DNA of 64,000 nt from Devosia sp. A16. Lineage in GTDB: Bacteria > Pseudomonadota > Alphaproteobacteria > Rhizobiales > Devosiaceae. The DNA is taken from assembly GCF_001402915.1 (NCBI RefSeq), contig NZ_CP012945.1, forward strand, positions 682,001-746,000, read 5' to 3'. The translations under genes were made by a program, and so were the position numbers. Positions 50,066 through 58,357 of this stretch are shown here, piece after piece. Numbering within the stretch: the first letter of the stretch is position 1; every line of letters starts with the position of its first letter. The notes under the pieces are model-generated. The model saw nothing but the letters and a program-made list of their open reading frames with translations, was not told the DNA's origin and did not search any database.

Positions 50066-51427
50066 TCAGCCCTTCTGCGTTCCGGCCGCCGGCAGCCGCA
50101 GCACCACCGTAAAGCCAGGGCCGGGGCCGGCCTCGGCGTCGCCGCCCAGCCGGCGGCAGATGCTGCGCACGATGGCGAGCCCCAGCCCCGAGCCGGCCGA
50201 ATGCTGCCGGCCCTTCCGGAACCGGTCGAACAGCATCTCGGCCGCCGCCGGGCTCACTGCCGGCCCGTCGTCGCCGACTCCGATCTCGACCATGCCGTCG
50301 CCGGCCTGGCGCACCGTTACCCGCGTCGTGCCGCGGCCGTGGCGGATGGCATTGTCGAGCAGGTTCCTCAGCGCCTGGCGCAACAGGTCGCGCCCGGCCG
50401 GCACCGCCAGCCCCTCCTCGACCTCGATCTCGATCGGCCGCTGCGCGGCTTCGAAGGCCGGCAGCATGTCCGCCACCGCCTCGCGCGCCAGCCGCGCCGC
50501 CGAGACCGGCGCGGCGAGCTCGTCGGAGAGGTTTGCCTGCTCGGCCCGCGCCAGCGCCAGCAATTGATCCACCAGGTGCTGCATCTGCCGCATGTCGCCG
50601 GCGATGGCCTCCCAATCGGGCCGCTCGGAGCGGCGCGCCTTCTGCAGCCTGAGGTCGAGCACGGCGAGCGGCGTCCTGAGCTCGTGCGCCGCATCTGAGG
50701 TAAAGCGCCGCTCGCTCTCATAGGCGCCGGCCAGCCGGTCGAACGCGTCATTGGCGGCACGCGCCAGCGGCACGATTTCGGCAGGCAGCTCGCCGATCGG
50801 GATGCGGCGGTCGGGGTGATCCCGCCCGATGGTGCCGGCCAGCGCCGCGGCGCGCCGCACCGAACTCAGCATCCAGCCGGCGAGCCCCGCCATGGCGACG
50901 ATCGAGGCGATGCCCAGCGCGATGAGCGCCACGGTAGAGCCCGCCACCCTGCCCCGCATGATCTGGCACAGTTCCTCGCACTCGCCCCAGTCGTTGCGGC
51001 GCACCACCAATACGCTGCCATCCTTGAGCTGGCGCGCATCCATCACGTCGGCGGTGAGGGGCGGCGGGGCGCGCGGCGCCATGAACGGCAAGGGATCGCT
51101 GCCTTTCGGCTGCACCCCCAGCAGCCTGCCGTCGGCGCTGTACAGCGAGTAGCGCCAGCTCGATTCCGAGAACGACAGCGGCAGCTCGTCGAGCGGCTCG
51201 CCTCCGGCATCGCCCGGCGCCCGGGCGACAAGGGTGTCGATCTGCTCGTTCAGCACATGGGCGCGGATGTCCTTGTCGAGATCGAGCAGGTAGATCATGA
51301 CGTTGCCGACGCCGAGCGCGAACACCACCGCCATCACCAGCATCAGCCGGCTGCGCAGGCTCGAGAGCTTCGCCATTGCGCCGAAGCGGCGAACGCGCGC
51401 GCCCAGCGCTCTAGCGAGCCGCCGCAT
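50066..51427 (-). CDS. Two-component sensor histidine kinase
   Basis: 453 residues; the ATG lies 17 bp inside the response-regulator gene end. Two membrane helices (about 28-48 and 163-187) flank a periplasmic sensor of about 110 residues that has Cys150 and Cys154. A HAMP segment follows, then the H-box with His248 (DAAHELRTPLAVL), the N-box LRNLLDNAIRHG, the G1 box VGDDGP and the G2 GSGLGLAIV. It phosphorylates the coupled OmpR-type regulator in response to an unknown envelope signal. The length is normal for the QseC/PhoQ-type class. Confidence 0.93.
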   Translation of the reverse strand: MRRLARALGARVRRFGAMAKLSSLRSRLMLVMAVVFALGVGNVMIYLLDLDKDIRAHVLNEQIDTLVARAPGDAGGEPLDELPLSFSESSWRYSLYSADGRLLGVQPKGSDPLPFMAPRAPPPLTADVMDARQLKDGSVLVVRRNDWGECEELCQIMRGRVAGSTVALIALGIASIVAMAGLAGWMLSSVRRAAALAGTIGRDHPDRRIPIGELPAEIVPLARAANDAFDRLAGAYESERRFTSDAAHELRTPLAVLDLRLQKARRSERPDWEAIAGDMRQMQHLVDQLLALARAEQANLSDELAAPVSAARLAREAVADMLPAFEAAQRPIEIEVEEGLAVPAGRDLLRQALRNLLDNAIRHGRGTTRVTVRQAGDGMVEIGVGDDGPAVSPAAAEMLFDRFRKGRQHSAGSGLGLAIVRSICRRLGGDAEAGPGPGFTVVLRLPAAGTQKG

Positions 51428-52106
51428 CGCCGGCCCCCAGCACCATGCGGTAGCCGATCCCGCGCACCGTTTCGACCCGCACGGTCGAGCCGGCGGCGGC
51501 GAGCTTGCGCCGCACCCGGTAGACGATGGCCTCGATGGCGTTCGCCGTCACCGGCTCGAACGCATAGACGCGATCCTCGAGCCGGTCCTTGACCACGATG
51601 CCGGGTGCCGCCCGCATCAGTTCCTCGAGCAGCGCGAACTCCTTTTTGGCGAGGTCGATGCTGCGCGCCCCGGCCCGCGCCTGCCAGCGCCCCACATCGT
51701 AGGTCAGGTCGCCGAAGCTGACGACATCGGCCTTGCGCAGGCCGGGGCGGCGCATGATGACGCGCAGCCGCGCTTCGAGCTCGAGCAGGTCGAAGGGCTT
51801 GGTGAGATAATCGTCGGCGCCGCCATTGAGCCCGCGCAGCCGGCTGTCGAGATCGTCGCGCGCCGTCAGGATCACCACCGGCGCGGCATGGTCGCTCTCG
51901 CCGCGCGCCAGGGTGCCGAGCACCTCCATGCCGTCGCCATCCGGCAGGCCCAGATCGAGCACCACCCCGTCATAGCGGGTGGAGCGCCAATAATGCACCG
52001 CGTCCTCGGCGGTCGACACCGCATCGACGTCGAAGCCCGACCGTTCGAGATGCTCCTTGATCATCTCGGACAGCGAGCGGTGATCTTCGACCAGCAATAT
52101 TCTCAA
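51411..52106 (-). CDS. OmpR/PhoB-family response regulator
   Basis: 231 residues. The receiver has MRILLVEDH at the N-terminus, phosphoacceptor Asp51 (GVVLDLGLPDGDG) and Lys in YLTKPFDLLEL near 103. The C-terminal winged helix recognises DNA (RAAPGIVVKDRLEDRVYAF; EAIVYRVRRKLAAAG). It is upstream of the kinase gene, overlapping it by 17 bp. A variant of the direct repeat seen elsewhere lies 25 bp upstream of its start, implying autoregulation. Confidence 0.95.
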   Translation of the reverse strand: MRILLVEDHRSLSEMIKEHLERSGFDVDAVSTAEDAVHYWRSTRYDGVVLDLGLPDGDGMEVLGTLARGESDHAAPVVILTARDDLDSRLRGLNGGADDYLTKPFDLLELEARLRVIMRRPGLRKADVVSFGDLTYDVGRWQARAGARSIDLAKKEFALLEELMRAAPGIVVKDRLEDRVYAFEPVTANAIEAIVYRVRRKLAAAGSTVRVETVRGIGYRMVLGAGDAAAR

Positions 52107-52130
52107 CTCTGTCTCCTCGACCGGCGCCCA

Positions 52131-52148
52131 TTGACACCCTCCGATGCG
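52131..52148 (+). promoter_or_regulatory. Candidate response-regulator site 2 (autoregulatory variant)
   Basis: TTGACACCCTCCGATGCGG has the same left half (TGACAC) and a diverged right half (CGATGCG) compared with sites at 49290 and 55130. It is 25 bp upstream of the response regulator start, close enough to lie over the promoter or leader. Confidence 0.35.
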
Positions 52149-52181
52149 GGCGCGGCAAGTCTGCCAGTGCCGCGCCCTGCC

Positions 52182-52808
52182 TCACTGATCCCGTTGCCGC
52201 CGCCCAGCGCCGACCCTGCGCCTCCGGACCAGCCCGATCGCCAGATCGAGCAGCCAGCCCAGCGCGAACGCGACGCCGATGGCGACGAGCATGCCGACGA
52301 GCGGCTCGGCTTCGAACCACTTGCCGGCAGCGAACCCCACCGCCACCGTATAGGCGGCCCAGCTGGCGCCGGCGGCGACGGACCAGGGCAGGAAGTGCCG
52401 GAACGGATACTCCACCGCCCCGGCCGTGAGGTTGACGCCGAACCGCCCCAGCGGAACGTAGCGCGCCGCGAGGAACAGCGTACCCGGCCGCGCCGCAAGG
52501 CCCGCCTCGGCCCAGCCGACCAGCCGGACCAACGGCCTGAACCGCAACTGCAGCAGCCGGCCCCGGCCGATCGCCCGCCCGCCGAGATAGGCGACATTGT
52601 CCCCGGCGATCGCTCCGGCCGCGGCGGCCGCCAGCAGCAACCCGATATCGGGACCGCGGCCGGCGGCCGAGAGCGCCGCCAGCGCCACCACCACGGATTC
52701 GCTGGGGAATGGCGGAAAGAACCCGTCCACCGCGATCAGCCCGAAGGCGATGAGGTAGATCCAGGGCGAGGCCGCCAGCCCCAGCACATAGTCGTTGACG
52801 ATGTCCAC
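52182..52808 (-). CDS. DedA family membrane protein
   Basis: 208 residues from a GTG. Hydrophobic helices and the family motifs are present: FPPFPSESVVV near the N-terminus (the re-entrant loop), then GAIAGDNVAYLGGRAIGRG and LGRFGVNLTAG-like RYVPLGRFGVNL. DedA proteins are proposed to flip undecaprenyl phosphate or phosphatidylethanolamine. It follows the TerC gene by 5 bp on the same strand, forming a membrane-protein operon. Confidence 0.9.
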   Translation of the reverse strand: MDIVNDYVLGLAASPWIYLIAFGLIAVDGFFPPFPSESVVVALAALSAAGRGPDIGLLLAAAAAGAIAGDNVAYLGGRAIGRGRLLQLRFRPLVRLVGWAEAGLAARPGTLFLAARYVPLGRFGVNLTAGAVEYPFRHFLPWSVAAGASWAAYTVAVGFAAGKWFEAEPLVGMLVAIGVAFALGWLLDLAIGLVRRRRVGAGRRQRDQ

Positions 52809-52813
52809 GCCGG

Positions 52814-54385
52814 TCAGCTCCCCGCTCCCGTGCCGCCCGGTGGACGGGTGACCTTGAGCATGACGATCTGCCCGCCCCGCGCCTCCACCACCTCGAAGGC
52901 CAGCCCCGCCGCCACCACCACCTCGCCGCGGCCGGGGATGTGGTCGACCTGCCAGAGCACGAAGCCGGCAAGCGTGGTGTAGCGATCGGCATCGTCGACC
53001 AGCTCGGCCTCGAGCAGGCTCGCCGCCAGCCGCACGTCCGTCGCCCCGGCCAGCAGCCAGCCGCCATCCTCGGTCCGCACCGGCTCGGCCGGCAGCTCGT
53101 CCGCATCGGGAAACTCGCCGGCAATGGCCTCGAGAATATCGGTCGGCGTCGCCAGCCCCTGCAGCGCCCCGTACTCGTCGACCACCGCCGCCATCTGCAT
53201 GGGCTGGCGGCGCAACTGCTCGATCAGCTTGAGCACGCTCGCGCCTTCGTGGACGATCAGCGGCTGCTTGAGCGAGCGGTTGAGGTCGATCGAGCCGGTA
53301 TCGAGCAGGTCGCGCAGCAGGTCCTTGGCCAGCGCGACGCCGAGCAGCGTATCGAGGCTGCCGCGCCCGATGGGAAAGCGCGAATGGCCGATCTCGAGGA
53401 TCTTGGCCCTGAGGCGGGCCGCATCGTCCTCGATGTCGAGCCAGTCGATGGCGCCGCGCGGCGTCATCACCGACAGTACCGGCCGGTCGGCGAGCCCGAG
53501 CACGCCCTGGATCATGGCGGTCTCCTCACGGGCGAACAGCGCCCGGCTCGCCGCCGCTTCGACGATGACGTCGGCGGTTTCGCCCAGGCTCACCTCGCCG
53601 CGCCGGCCGCCGAGCAGGGCCAGCACCGCATCGGCGGTGCGCTGCCTCAGGTCCGAGGTCCTGAGCCGCTTTTCGCGATTGCGGCGGGCCAGCTGGTTGA
53701 ACGCCTCGATCAGCACCGAAAAGCCGATCGCCGCATAGAGGTAGCCCTTGGGCAGGTGATAGCCGAACCCTTCGACCAGCAGCGAGAAGCCGATCATCAT
53801 CAGGAAGCCGAGGCAGAGGATCACCACCGTAGGGTGCCGCGAGACGAACGCCATCAGCGGCTTCGACAGCGCCAGCATGGCGAGCACGGCGACGATCATC
53901 GCGATCATCATGATCGACAATTCCTCGACCATACCGACGGCAGTGATGACGCTGTCGAGCGAGAACACCGCATCGAGCACCACGATCTGCACCAGCACCT
54001 GCCAGAACACCGCGTGCCCCAGCTTGCCCGGTCTGGGCTCGGTGCGCCCCTCGAGCCGCTCATGCAGCTCCATGGTGCCCTTGGCGAGCAGGAACGCGCC
54101 GCCCGACAGCAGGATCAGGTCGCGGCCGGAAAAGCCGAGCCCCAGGACGCTGAACAGCGGCGTGGTCAGCGTCACGATCCACGCCATCGAGGCAAGCAGC
54201 GTAAGCCGCATGAGCAGCGCCAGCGACAGCCCGACCACGCGGGCGCGGTTGCGCTGATGCTCGGGCAGCTTGTCGGCGAGGATGGCGATGAATACCAGGT
54301 TGTCGATCCCGAGCACGATCTCGAGCAGGATCAACGTGCCGAGGCCCGCCCAGGCGGCGGGGTCGGACATCCATTCGAAGATCAT
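52814..54385 (-). CDS. TerC-CBS-CorC membrane protein (YoaE/YegH type)
   Basis: 523 residues. The N-terminal 240 residues are a TerC domain with acidic motifs in [19 protein letters not shown] and [16 protein letters not shown]. The middle has a CBS pair (about 300-420: [35 protein letters not shown]). The C-terminal 80 residues are a CorC_HlyC domain ([22 protein letters not shown]). It probably exports a divalent metal, with the CBS pair sensing nucleotide. It is followed by the DedA gene. Confidence 0.92.
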   Translation of the reverse strand: MIFEWMSDPAAWAGLGTLILLEIVLGIDNLVFIAILADKLPEHQRNRARVVGLSLALLMRLTLLASMAWIVTLTTPLFSVLGLGFSGRDLILLSGGAFLLAKGTMELHERLEGRTEPRPGKLGHAVFWQVLVQIVVLDAVFSLDSVITAVGMVEELSIMMIAMIVAVLAMLALSKPLMAFVSRHPTVVILCLGFLMMIGFSLLVEGFGYHLPKGYLYAAIGFSVLIEAFNQLARRNREKRLRTSDLRQRTADAVLALLGGRRGEVSLGETADVIVEAAASRALFAREETAMIQGVLGLADRPVLSVMTPRGAIDWLDIEDDAARLRAKILEIGHSRFPIGRGSLDTLLGVALAKDLLRDLLDTGSIDLNRSLKQPLIVHEGASVLKLIEQLRRQPMQMAAVVDEYGALQGLATPTDILEAIAGEFPDADELPAEPVRTEDGGWLLAGATDVRLAASLLEAELVDDADRYTTLAGFVLWQVDHIPGRGEVVVAAGLAFEVVEARGGQIVMLKVTRPPGGTGAGS

Positions 54386-54475
54386 CGGGACGCCACGGAC
54401 CCGTTGACGCGGGCGTGCGGCAGGGGCGCGGCGCGCCCTTGCGGGGGCAACGCGGCTGCACCGGCGGAACGGTTT

Positions 54476-54510
54476 GCCGAGGGCCGGCAGGCAATGCTGC
54501 CGGCCTCGGC
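54476..54510 (-). other. Strong hairpin in the leader of the TerC-type gene
   Basis: GCCGAGGGCCGGCAG pairs with CTGCCGGCCTCGGC around a 6-base loop with one bulge. It lies about 90 bp upstream of the TerC start and after the stop of the gene at 54605. It may end that upstream transcript or regulate the leader. The conserved sequence of the yybP-ykoY manganese riboswitch was not found. Confidence 0.45.
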
Positions 54511-54604
54511 GGGACTTCGACCTGGATCAGGCATGGGAAGGTTGTTCCTTGTTGCGGGTTGGGTGGGCGGAGGGTTCCGGGCAACAGCAGCCGCGACCGC
54601 GGCG

Positions 54605-55021
54605 TCACTGCGCCCCGCCGGCCTCGACCATGGCGAGGGAGATGGCGGCGAGATAGGCCTGCTCAGCCAGCTCGTCCTGCTCGCGCGGTGGCCGCAGCAG
54701 CCAGGCGGCCCTGAGGCGCGCCGGCAGCTGGTCGACGATGGCCCGGCTCACCGGCCTCAGGTGCAGCCGCGGCTCGACCAGCTCGCCGGCCAGCGCCGAG
54801 CGGCGCAGCCGGTTCCAATGCTGGCGTGCCGTGCGCCGCAGCTTGCCGGTCAACGCGAGCGGCGGGCCGTCCCAGCCGAGCGCCGGCTCGAGCGCCCGCA
54901 CATAGCGCTCGAACAGCGCTTCGTCGACGAGGCTCGGGCGCCGCCGGCCGAGCACGGCGTCGGCGATCGCCCAGATCGCGCCGATCACCGCCAGGCCGAC
55001 GAAAAACCAGACGATGTTCAT
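54605..55021 (-). CDS. Small membrane-anchored protein, unknown
   Basis: 138 residues from ATG 55021; a longer open frame to 55732 is antisense to the YCII and sigma genes and was not used. One N-terminal helix (IVWFFVGLAVIGAIWAIADAVLG), then a charged helical domain rich in Arg/Leu (RPSLVDEALFERYVRALEP; LRAAWLLRPPREQDELAEQ). It lies upstream of the TerC-DedA operon and downstream of a candidate response-regulator site. No family recognised. Confidence 0.65.
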   Translation of the reverse strand: MNIVWFFVGLAVIGAIWAIADAVLGRRRPSLVDEALFERYVRALEPALGWDGPPLALTGKLRRTARQHWNRLRRSALAGELVEPRLHLRPVSRAIVDQLPARLRAAWLLRPPREQDELAEQAYLAAISLAMVEAGGAQ

Positions 55022-55129
55022 CGGCCGCCCTCCGGCGCCGGGTGCGGCGACGTGGCCGTCATGAGCCCCCTGCTGGACGTATGGTTCATCGGCGTTCCAT
55101 GTTTGGCACCCGAGCCATAGCATCCCCAC

Positions 55130-55147
55130 CTGACACCAAGCTGATGG
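55130..55147 (+). promoter_or_regulatory. Candidate response-regulator direct-repeat site 3
   Basis: CTGACACCAAGCTGATGG matches the site at 49290 in all but one spacer base. It lies 109 bp upstream of the minus-strand gene starting at 55021 and nearly 200 bp upstream of the YCII gene. The same orientation relative to the minus-strand gene is kept at all three sites. Confidence 0.45.
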
Positions 55148-55261
55148 GGAGCGGCATGTCTCTGGCGGTCGGCAGGCGCGGTCGATGCCGGCTTGAGCGC
55201 GGCCCGCGGCGATGGGTAGGATCGCCTTCAGCCCGGGGGACGAAAATAATCTCGGCCCGTT

Positions 55262-55289
55262 TGTCGATCCCGGCTCTGCCCTGTTCGAC
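55262..55289 (+). promoter_or_regulatory. Probable ECF42 promoter of the YCII-sigma operon
   Basis: TGTCGA at 55262-55267 and CGAC at 55286-55289 are 18 bp apart, matching the described ECF42-type pattern of TGTCGA at -35 and CG(A/T)C at -10. The start codon of the YCII gene is 38 bp further on. ECF42 factors control their own operons, so this predicts autoregulation. Confidence 0.6.
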
Positions 55290-55327
55290 CGATCGCCGGT
55301 AGCAACTGCCAACAGATGGAGACGACC

Positions 55328-55684
55328 ATGCAGTACCTGCTGATGATCTATGGCGACGAGGCGGCGATGGGTTCGGCGACGCCCGAACAGGGCAAGGCCA
55401 TGGGCGAGGCCTATGCGCGCTTCACCCAGGATATCGTGAGGAGCGGCCACCTCAAGGGCGGCGACAAGCTGAAGCCCTCGAGCACCGCCACCACCATTCG
55501 CCGCGGCGACGGCAAGTCGATGACCACCGACGGCCCCTTCGCCGAAACGCGCGAGCAGCTCAGCGGCTACTACATCGTCGAGGCGAAAGACCTCGACGAG
55601 GCCCTGGCGATCGCCGGCAAGATCCCGTTCGGCTCCGGCGCGGTGGAAGTCCGCCCGATCGACAGCCTGGCCCGCCAGTACTGA
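55328..55684 (+). CDS. YCII-related (DGPF) domain protein
   Basis: 118 residues from ATG 55328 (GGAG upstream); ATG 55316 is four codons earlier. MQYLLMIYGDE starts the domain and the family motif TTDGPFAETREQLSGYYIV is clear, with the DGPF tetrad. Such proteins are almost always encoded beside ECF42 sigma factors. The sigma gene follows directly, starting at the base after the stop. The biochemical role is unknown. Confidence 0.92.
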   Translation: MQYLLMIYGDEAAMGSATPEQGKAMGEAYARFTQDIVRSGHLKGGDKLKPSSTATTIRRGDGKSMTTDGPFAETREQLSGYYIVEAKDLDEALAIAGKIPFGSGAVEVRPIDSLARQY

Positions 55685-56917
55685 GTGACCAACCTGATCG
55701 ACCGAGCCGACATCGAAGCGGTCTATCGCCACGAGGCGGGGCGCGTGCTGGCCACGCTCATCCGCCTCGTCGGCGATTTCGAACTGGCCGAGGAAGGCGC
55801 TCAGGATGCCTTCGAGGCGGCGCTACTGCGCTGGCCGCAGATGGGGCTGCCCGACAATCCGCGCGCCTGGCTGGTCAATACCGGCCGCCACAAGGCCATC
55901 GACCGCATCCGCCGCCGCGTCACCCTGCGCGGCAAGCTGAAGACGCTGGCGGCCGAGAGTGCCATTGCCGCCGCGCCTCAGGACCTCGAGGAGATCGAGG
56001 ACGATCGGCTGCGCCTGATCTTCACCTGCTGCCACCCGGCCCTGGCGCTCGAAACCCGGGTGGCGCTGACGCTGCGCACCGTGTGCGGGCTCTCGACCGC
56101 GGCGGTGGCCAGCATCTTCCTCGTCGGCGAGGAGACCATGGCGCAGCGCCTGGTGCGCGCCAAATCGAAGATCCGCGACGCCGCCATTCCCTATGAAGTG
56201 CCCGAGCGCGAGCACCTCGCCGAGCGGCTCGCCGGCGTGCTGGCGGTGGTCTACCTGGTGTTCACCGAGGGCTATGCCCCGAGCGCCGGCACCGCCACTT
56301 TCCGGCCCGAACTCTGCGCCGAGGCGATCCGGCTCGGCCGGCTGCTCGACCAGCTGCTGCCGGGCGAGCCGGAGATCGCCGGGCTGCTGGCGCTGATGCT
56401 GCTGCACTTCGCGCGGCTCGGCGGGCGCAGCGACGGCGCCGGCGAATTGCTGCTGCTCGAGGAGCAGGATCGCAGCAGCTGGGACCGCGCGGCGATCGCC
56501 GAGGGCAAGGCTCTGGTCGAGCGGGCGCTGGCGCGGCCGCGCCGCATCGGCCCCTATGGCGTGCAGGCGGCAATCGCGGCGCTCCATGCCGATGCACCGA
56601 GCTTTGCCGCAACCGATTGGCCGCAGATTTCCGGACTCTATCAGGTGCTGCTGCGCCTCACCCCTTCGCCGGTGGTCGAGCTCAACGCGGCGGCGGCGCT
56701 GTCGATGGTCGATGGCCCTGAGCGGGCGCTGCAGCTGGTCGACGCCCTGGCCGCCGGCGGCGCGCTCGACGGCTACTGGCCGCTCCACGCCGCCCGCGCC
56801 GACCTGCTCGACCGCCTGGGCTGCAAGGCCGAAGCCGAGGCCGCCTACGCCCGCGCGTTGCCGCTGGTCCGGCTCGAGGCGGAGCGGCGGCTGCTGGAGC
56901 GCAAGATGCGCAGGTGA
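55685..56917 (+). CDS. ECF sigma factor, ECF42 group (C-terminal extension)
   Basis: 410 residues from a GTG directly after the YCII stop. Sigma region 2 covers about 10-80 (AEEGAQDAFEAALLRWP; NPRAWLVNTGRHKAIDRIRRR) and region 4 about 110-165 (RVALTLRTVCGLSTAAVASIFLVGEETMAQRLVRAKSKI). The remaining 230 residues form the helical C-terminal extension typical of this group, which replaces a separate anti-sigma factor in control. With the YCII partner and the matching promoter it is a self-contained regulatory unit. Confidence 0.93.
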   Translation: MTNLIDRADIEAVYRHEAGRVLATLIRLVGDFELAEEGAQDAFEAALLRWPQMGLPDNPRAWLVNTGRHKAIDRIRRRVTLRGKLKTLAAESAIAAAPQDLEEIEDDRLRLIFTCCHPALALETRVALTLRTVCGLSTAAVASIFLVGEETMAQRLVRAKSKIRDAAIPYEVPEREHLAERLAGVLAVVYLVFTEGYAPSAGTATFRPELCAEAIRLGRLLDQLLPGEPEIAGLLALMLLHFARLGGRSDGAGELLLLEEQDRSSWDRAAIAEGKALVERALARPRRIGPYGVQAAIAALHADAPSFAATDWPQISGLYQVLLRLTPSPVVELNAAAALSMVDGPERALQLVDALAAGGALDGYWPLHAARADLLDRLGCKAEAEAAYARALPLVRLEAERRLLERKMRR

Positions 56918-57026
56918 GGAGCCCCCCTCCCCCTTGAGGGGAGGGGCTGGGGGTGGGGGTCCATCGGTGATCACTGCACCACCCCTCCCTCATTCCCTCC
57001 CCTCAAGTGGCGGCAGTCGCATATGA
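56918..57026. repeat. Intergenic inverted repeat D with partial copy of hairpin C
   Basis: Left end of the 488-bp gap 56918-57405 that contains no gene. CCCTTGAGGGGAGGGG (near 56930) faces CCTCCCCTCAAG (near 56995), forming a long inverted repeat. It runs into CAAGTGGCGGCAGTCGCATA, a partial direct copy of the hairpin found at 57201. Confidence 0.65.
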
Positions 57027-57040
57027 CATGGCGCACTGCC

Positions 57041-57188
57041 CTCTCGGTGCTCCTCCACCGTGAAACGGGGGAGGGGGACCGCCGCAGGCGGTGGAGGGGG
57101 CGGCGGGAAGCGCCGGTACTTGTGGCCGCCCCCTCCACCAGCTTCGCTGGTCCCCCTCCCCCGCTGCGCGGTGGAGGACCACTGAGAG
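57041..57188. repeat. Intergenic palindromic repeat, family A copy 4
   Basis: This copy of the family A element has arms CTCTCGGTGCTCCTCCACCG and GCGGTGGAGGACCACTGAGAG, with GACCGCCGCAGGCGGTGGAGG and CCCCCTCCACCAGCTTCGC inside. Compared with copy 1 the inner variable segment differs while both arms are conserved. It sits between partial and full copies of hairpin C. Confidence 0.85.
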
Positions 57189-57200
57189 CCCGGTGCCTGT

Positions 57201-57244
57201 TCATATGCGATAGCCCTGCCTCAAGAGGCGGCAATCGCATATGA
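57201..57244. repeat. Hairpin C
   Basis: TCATATGCGATAGCC pairs with GGCAATCGCATATGA (one mismatch), with a central GCCTCAAGAGGC that is itself an inverted repeat, so the element could form a nested stem. A shorter copy (CAAGTGGCGGCAGTCGCATA) lies about 215 bp to the left, on the other side of the family A element, giving the appearance of flanking repeats. Confidence 0.7.
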
Positions 57245-57266
57245 AGCACCGACAGTAGTTGGAGTG

Positions 57267-57345
57267 CCTTCCCCCCTTGTGGTCAGCGGACGGGGGCGAA
57301 GCCCTCGCCGCGAGGTGGCCGAAGGCCGGATGAGCGGTTCTCTCC
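57267..57345. repeat. Intergenic repeat, family B copy 3 (truncated)
   Basis: CCTTCCCCCCTTGTGGTC, GGCGAAGCCCTCGCC and GAGGTGGCCGAAGGCCGGAT match family B in reverse orientation to copies 1 and 2. It is close to the 3' end of the DMT exporter gene, so it could help end that transcript. Confidence 0.7.
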
Positions 57346-57405
57346 GCATCCTCAATCGCCCCTCGCTACGCTCAGGTCGCGCTACACTTCGTTGCGGTGG
57401 GCCCC

Positions 57406-58275
57406 TCACGTCCCGAACCGCCGCGCCCCGACCACGCACCCGATCACCGCCAGCGTCACCAGCAGCATGGCAGGCGTCACCGCCTCACCGAGGAGGCCCG
57501 CCGCCAGCGCCAGCCCAAAGAACGGTTGCAGCAGCTGCAGCTGCCCGACCGCGGCGATGCCGCCCTGCGCGAGGCCGCGATACCAGAACACGAAGCCGAT
57601 CAGCATGCTGAACAGCGACACATAGCCGAGGCTCAGCCAGGCCGGCGCGGTGACCGCGGCGAACGAAGCGGGCCACCAGATGACGCACAGCACCGCCATC
57701 AGCGGCAGCGCCAGCACCAGCGCCCACGAGATCACCTGCCAGCCGCCCAGCCGGCGCGACAGCTTTGCGCCCTCCGCATAGCCGAGCCCGCAGACGATGA
57801 TCGCCCCCAGCATCAGCCCGTCGCCGAGCGGGCTGGTCGCGCCGCCCTGCATCAGCGCAAAGCCGGCGACCAAGAGGCTCCCGGCGAGCGAGAACGCCCA
57901 GAACGCCGGCTTCGGCCGTTCGCCGCCGCGCACCACCCCGAAGATCGCCGTCGCCAGCGGCAACAGCCCGATGAAGACGATGGAATGCGCCGAGGTGACA
58001 TGCTGCAGCGCCAGCGCCGTCAGCAGCGGAAAGCCCACCACCACGCCCAGGGCGACGATAGCGAGCGAGCCGAGGTCGGCCGCCGCCGGCCGCCGCTGCC
58101 GGAACGCCAGCAGCAGGCCCAGGCCCACCAGCCCGGCAATGCCGGCGCGGGCCACCGTCAGGAACACCGGATCGAACGCCTGCACCGCCACCCGGGTGGC
58201 CGGGAGCGAGCCCGAAAAGATCATCACCCCGATCAGCCCGTTGATCCAGCCGCTGGTCGACCGTTCCATTCGCAC
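57406..58275 (-). CDS. DMT superfamily exporter (two EamA domains)
   Basis: 289 residues with about ten helices in two EamA repeats (LIGVMIFSGSLPATRVAVQAFDP and LGDGLMLGAIIVCGLGYAEG). It begins with an ATG; a second ATG two codons later is possible. The family exports amino acids and related metabolites. It is divergent from a MocR-type regulator gene with an 82-bp shared gap, the standard layout of a regulator controlling an exporter. Because that regulator is frameshifted in this sequence, regulation here may be lost. Confidence 0.92.
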   Translation of the reverse strand: MRMERSTSGWINGLIGVMIFSGSLPATRVAVQAFDPVFLTVARAGIAGLVGLGLLLAFRQRRPAAADLGSLAIVALGVVVGFPLLTALALQHVTSAHSIVFIGLLPLATAIFGVVRGGERPKPAFWAFSLAGSLLVAGFALMQGGATSPLGDGLMLGAIIVCGLGYAEGAKLSRRLGGWQVISWALVLALPLMAVLCVIWWPASFAAVTAPAWLSLGYVSLFSMLIGFVFWYRGLAQGGIAAVGQLQLLQPFFGLALAAGLLGEAVTPAMLLVTLAVIGCVVGARRFGT

Positions 58276-58328
58276 GCCTCGCTTCTCGACGCGGGCCTTA
58301 TCGATTGTCCGTGCCGGGCGCGCCAGCT

Positions 58329-58356
58329 ACAGTCCAGTACACTTGGAACATACTGT
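58329..58356. promoter_or_regulatory. Possible MocR operator
   Basis: ACAGT (58329-58333) and ACTGT (58352-58356) form the ends of an imperfect dyad, with CCAGTAC and ACATACTG inside. It lies in the gap between the divergent exporter and regulator genes. Weak on sequence alone. Confidence 0.3.
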
Positions 58357-58357
58357 T

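Larger units (their letters stand above)
55022..55327. other. Divergent intergenic region (306 bp) with regulatory sites
   Basis: This gap between the minus-strand small gene and the YCII gene contains no convincing gene. It holds a candidate response-regulator repeat at 55130 and an ECF42-type promoter at 55262. I see nothing else. Confidence 0.6.

Noticed and set aside
54386-54604. yybP-ykoY-type manganese riboswitch before the TerC-type gene
   Set aside because: Such riboswitches often precede terC-like genes, but the conserved core sequences are not there; only a plain strong hairpin is visible.
54605-55732. A 375-codon minus-strand extension of the small membrane protein gene
   Set aside because: The extension runs antisense through the YCII and sigma genes and the promoter; an internal ATG at 55021 gives a normal membrane-anchored protein.
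56918-57345. Insertion sequence remnant in the repeat-rich gap
   Set aside because: No transposase-like frame and no matching terminal inverted repeats with target duplication were seen; palindromic repeat families explain the region better.
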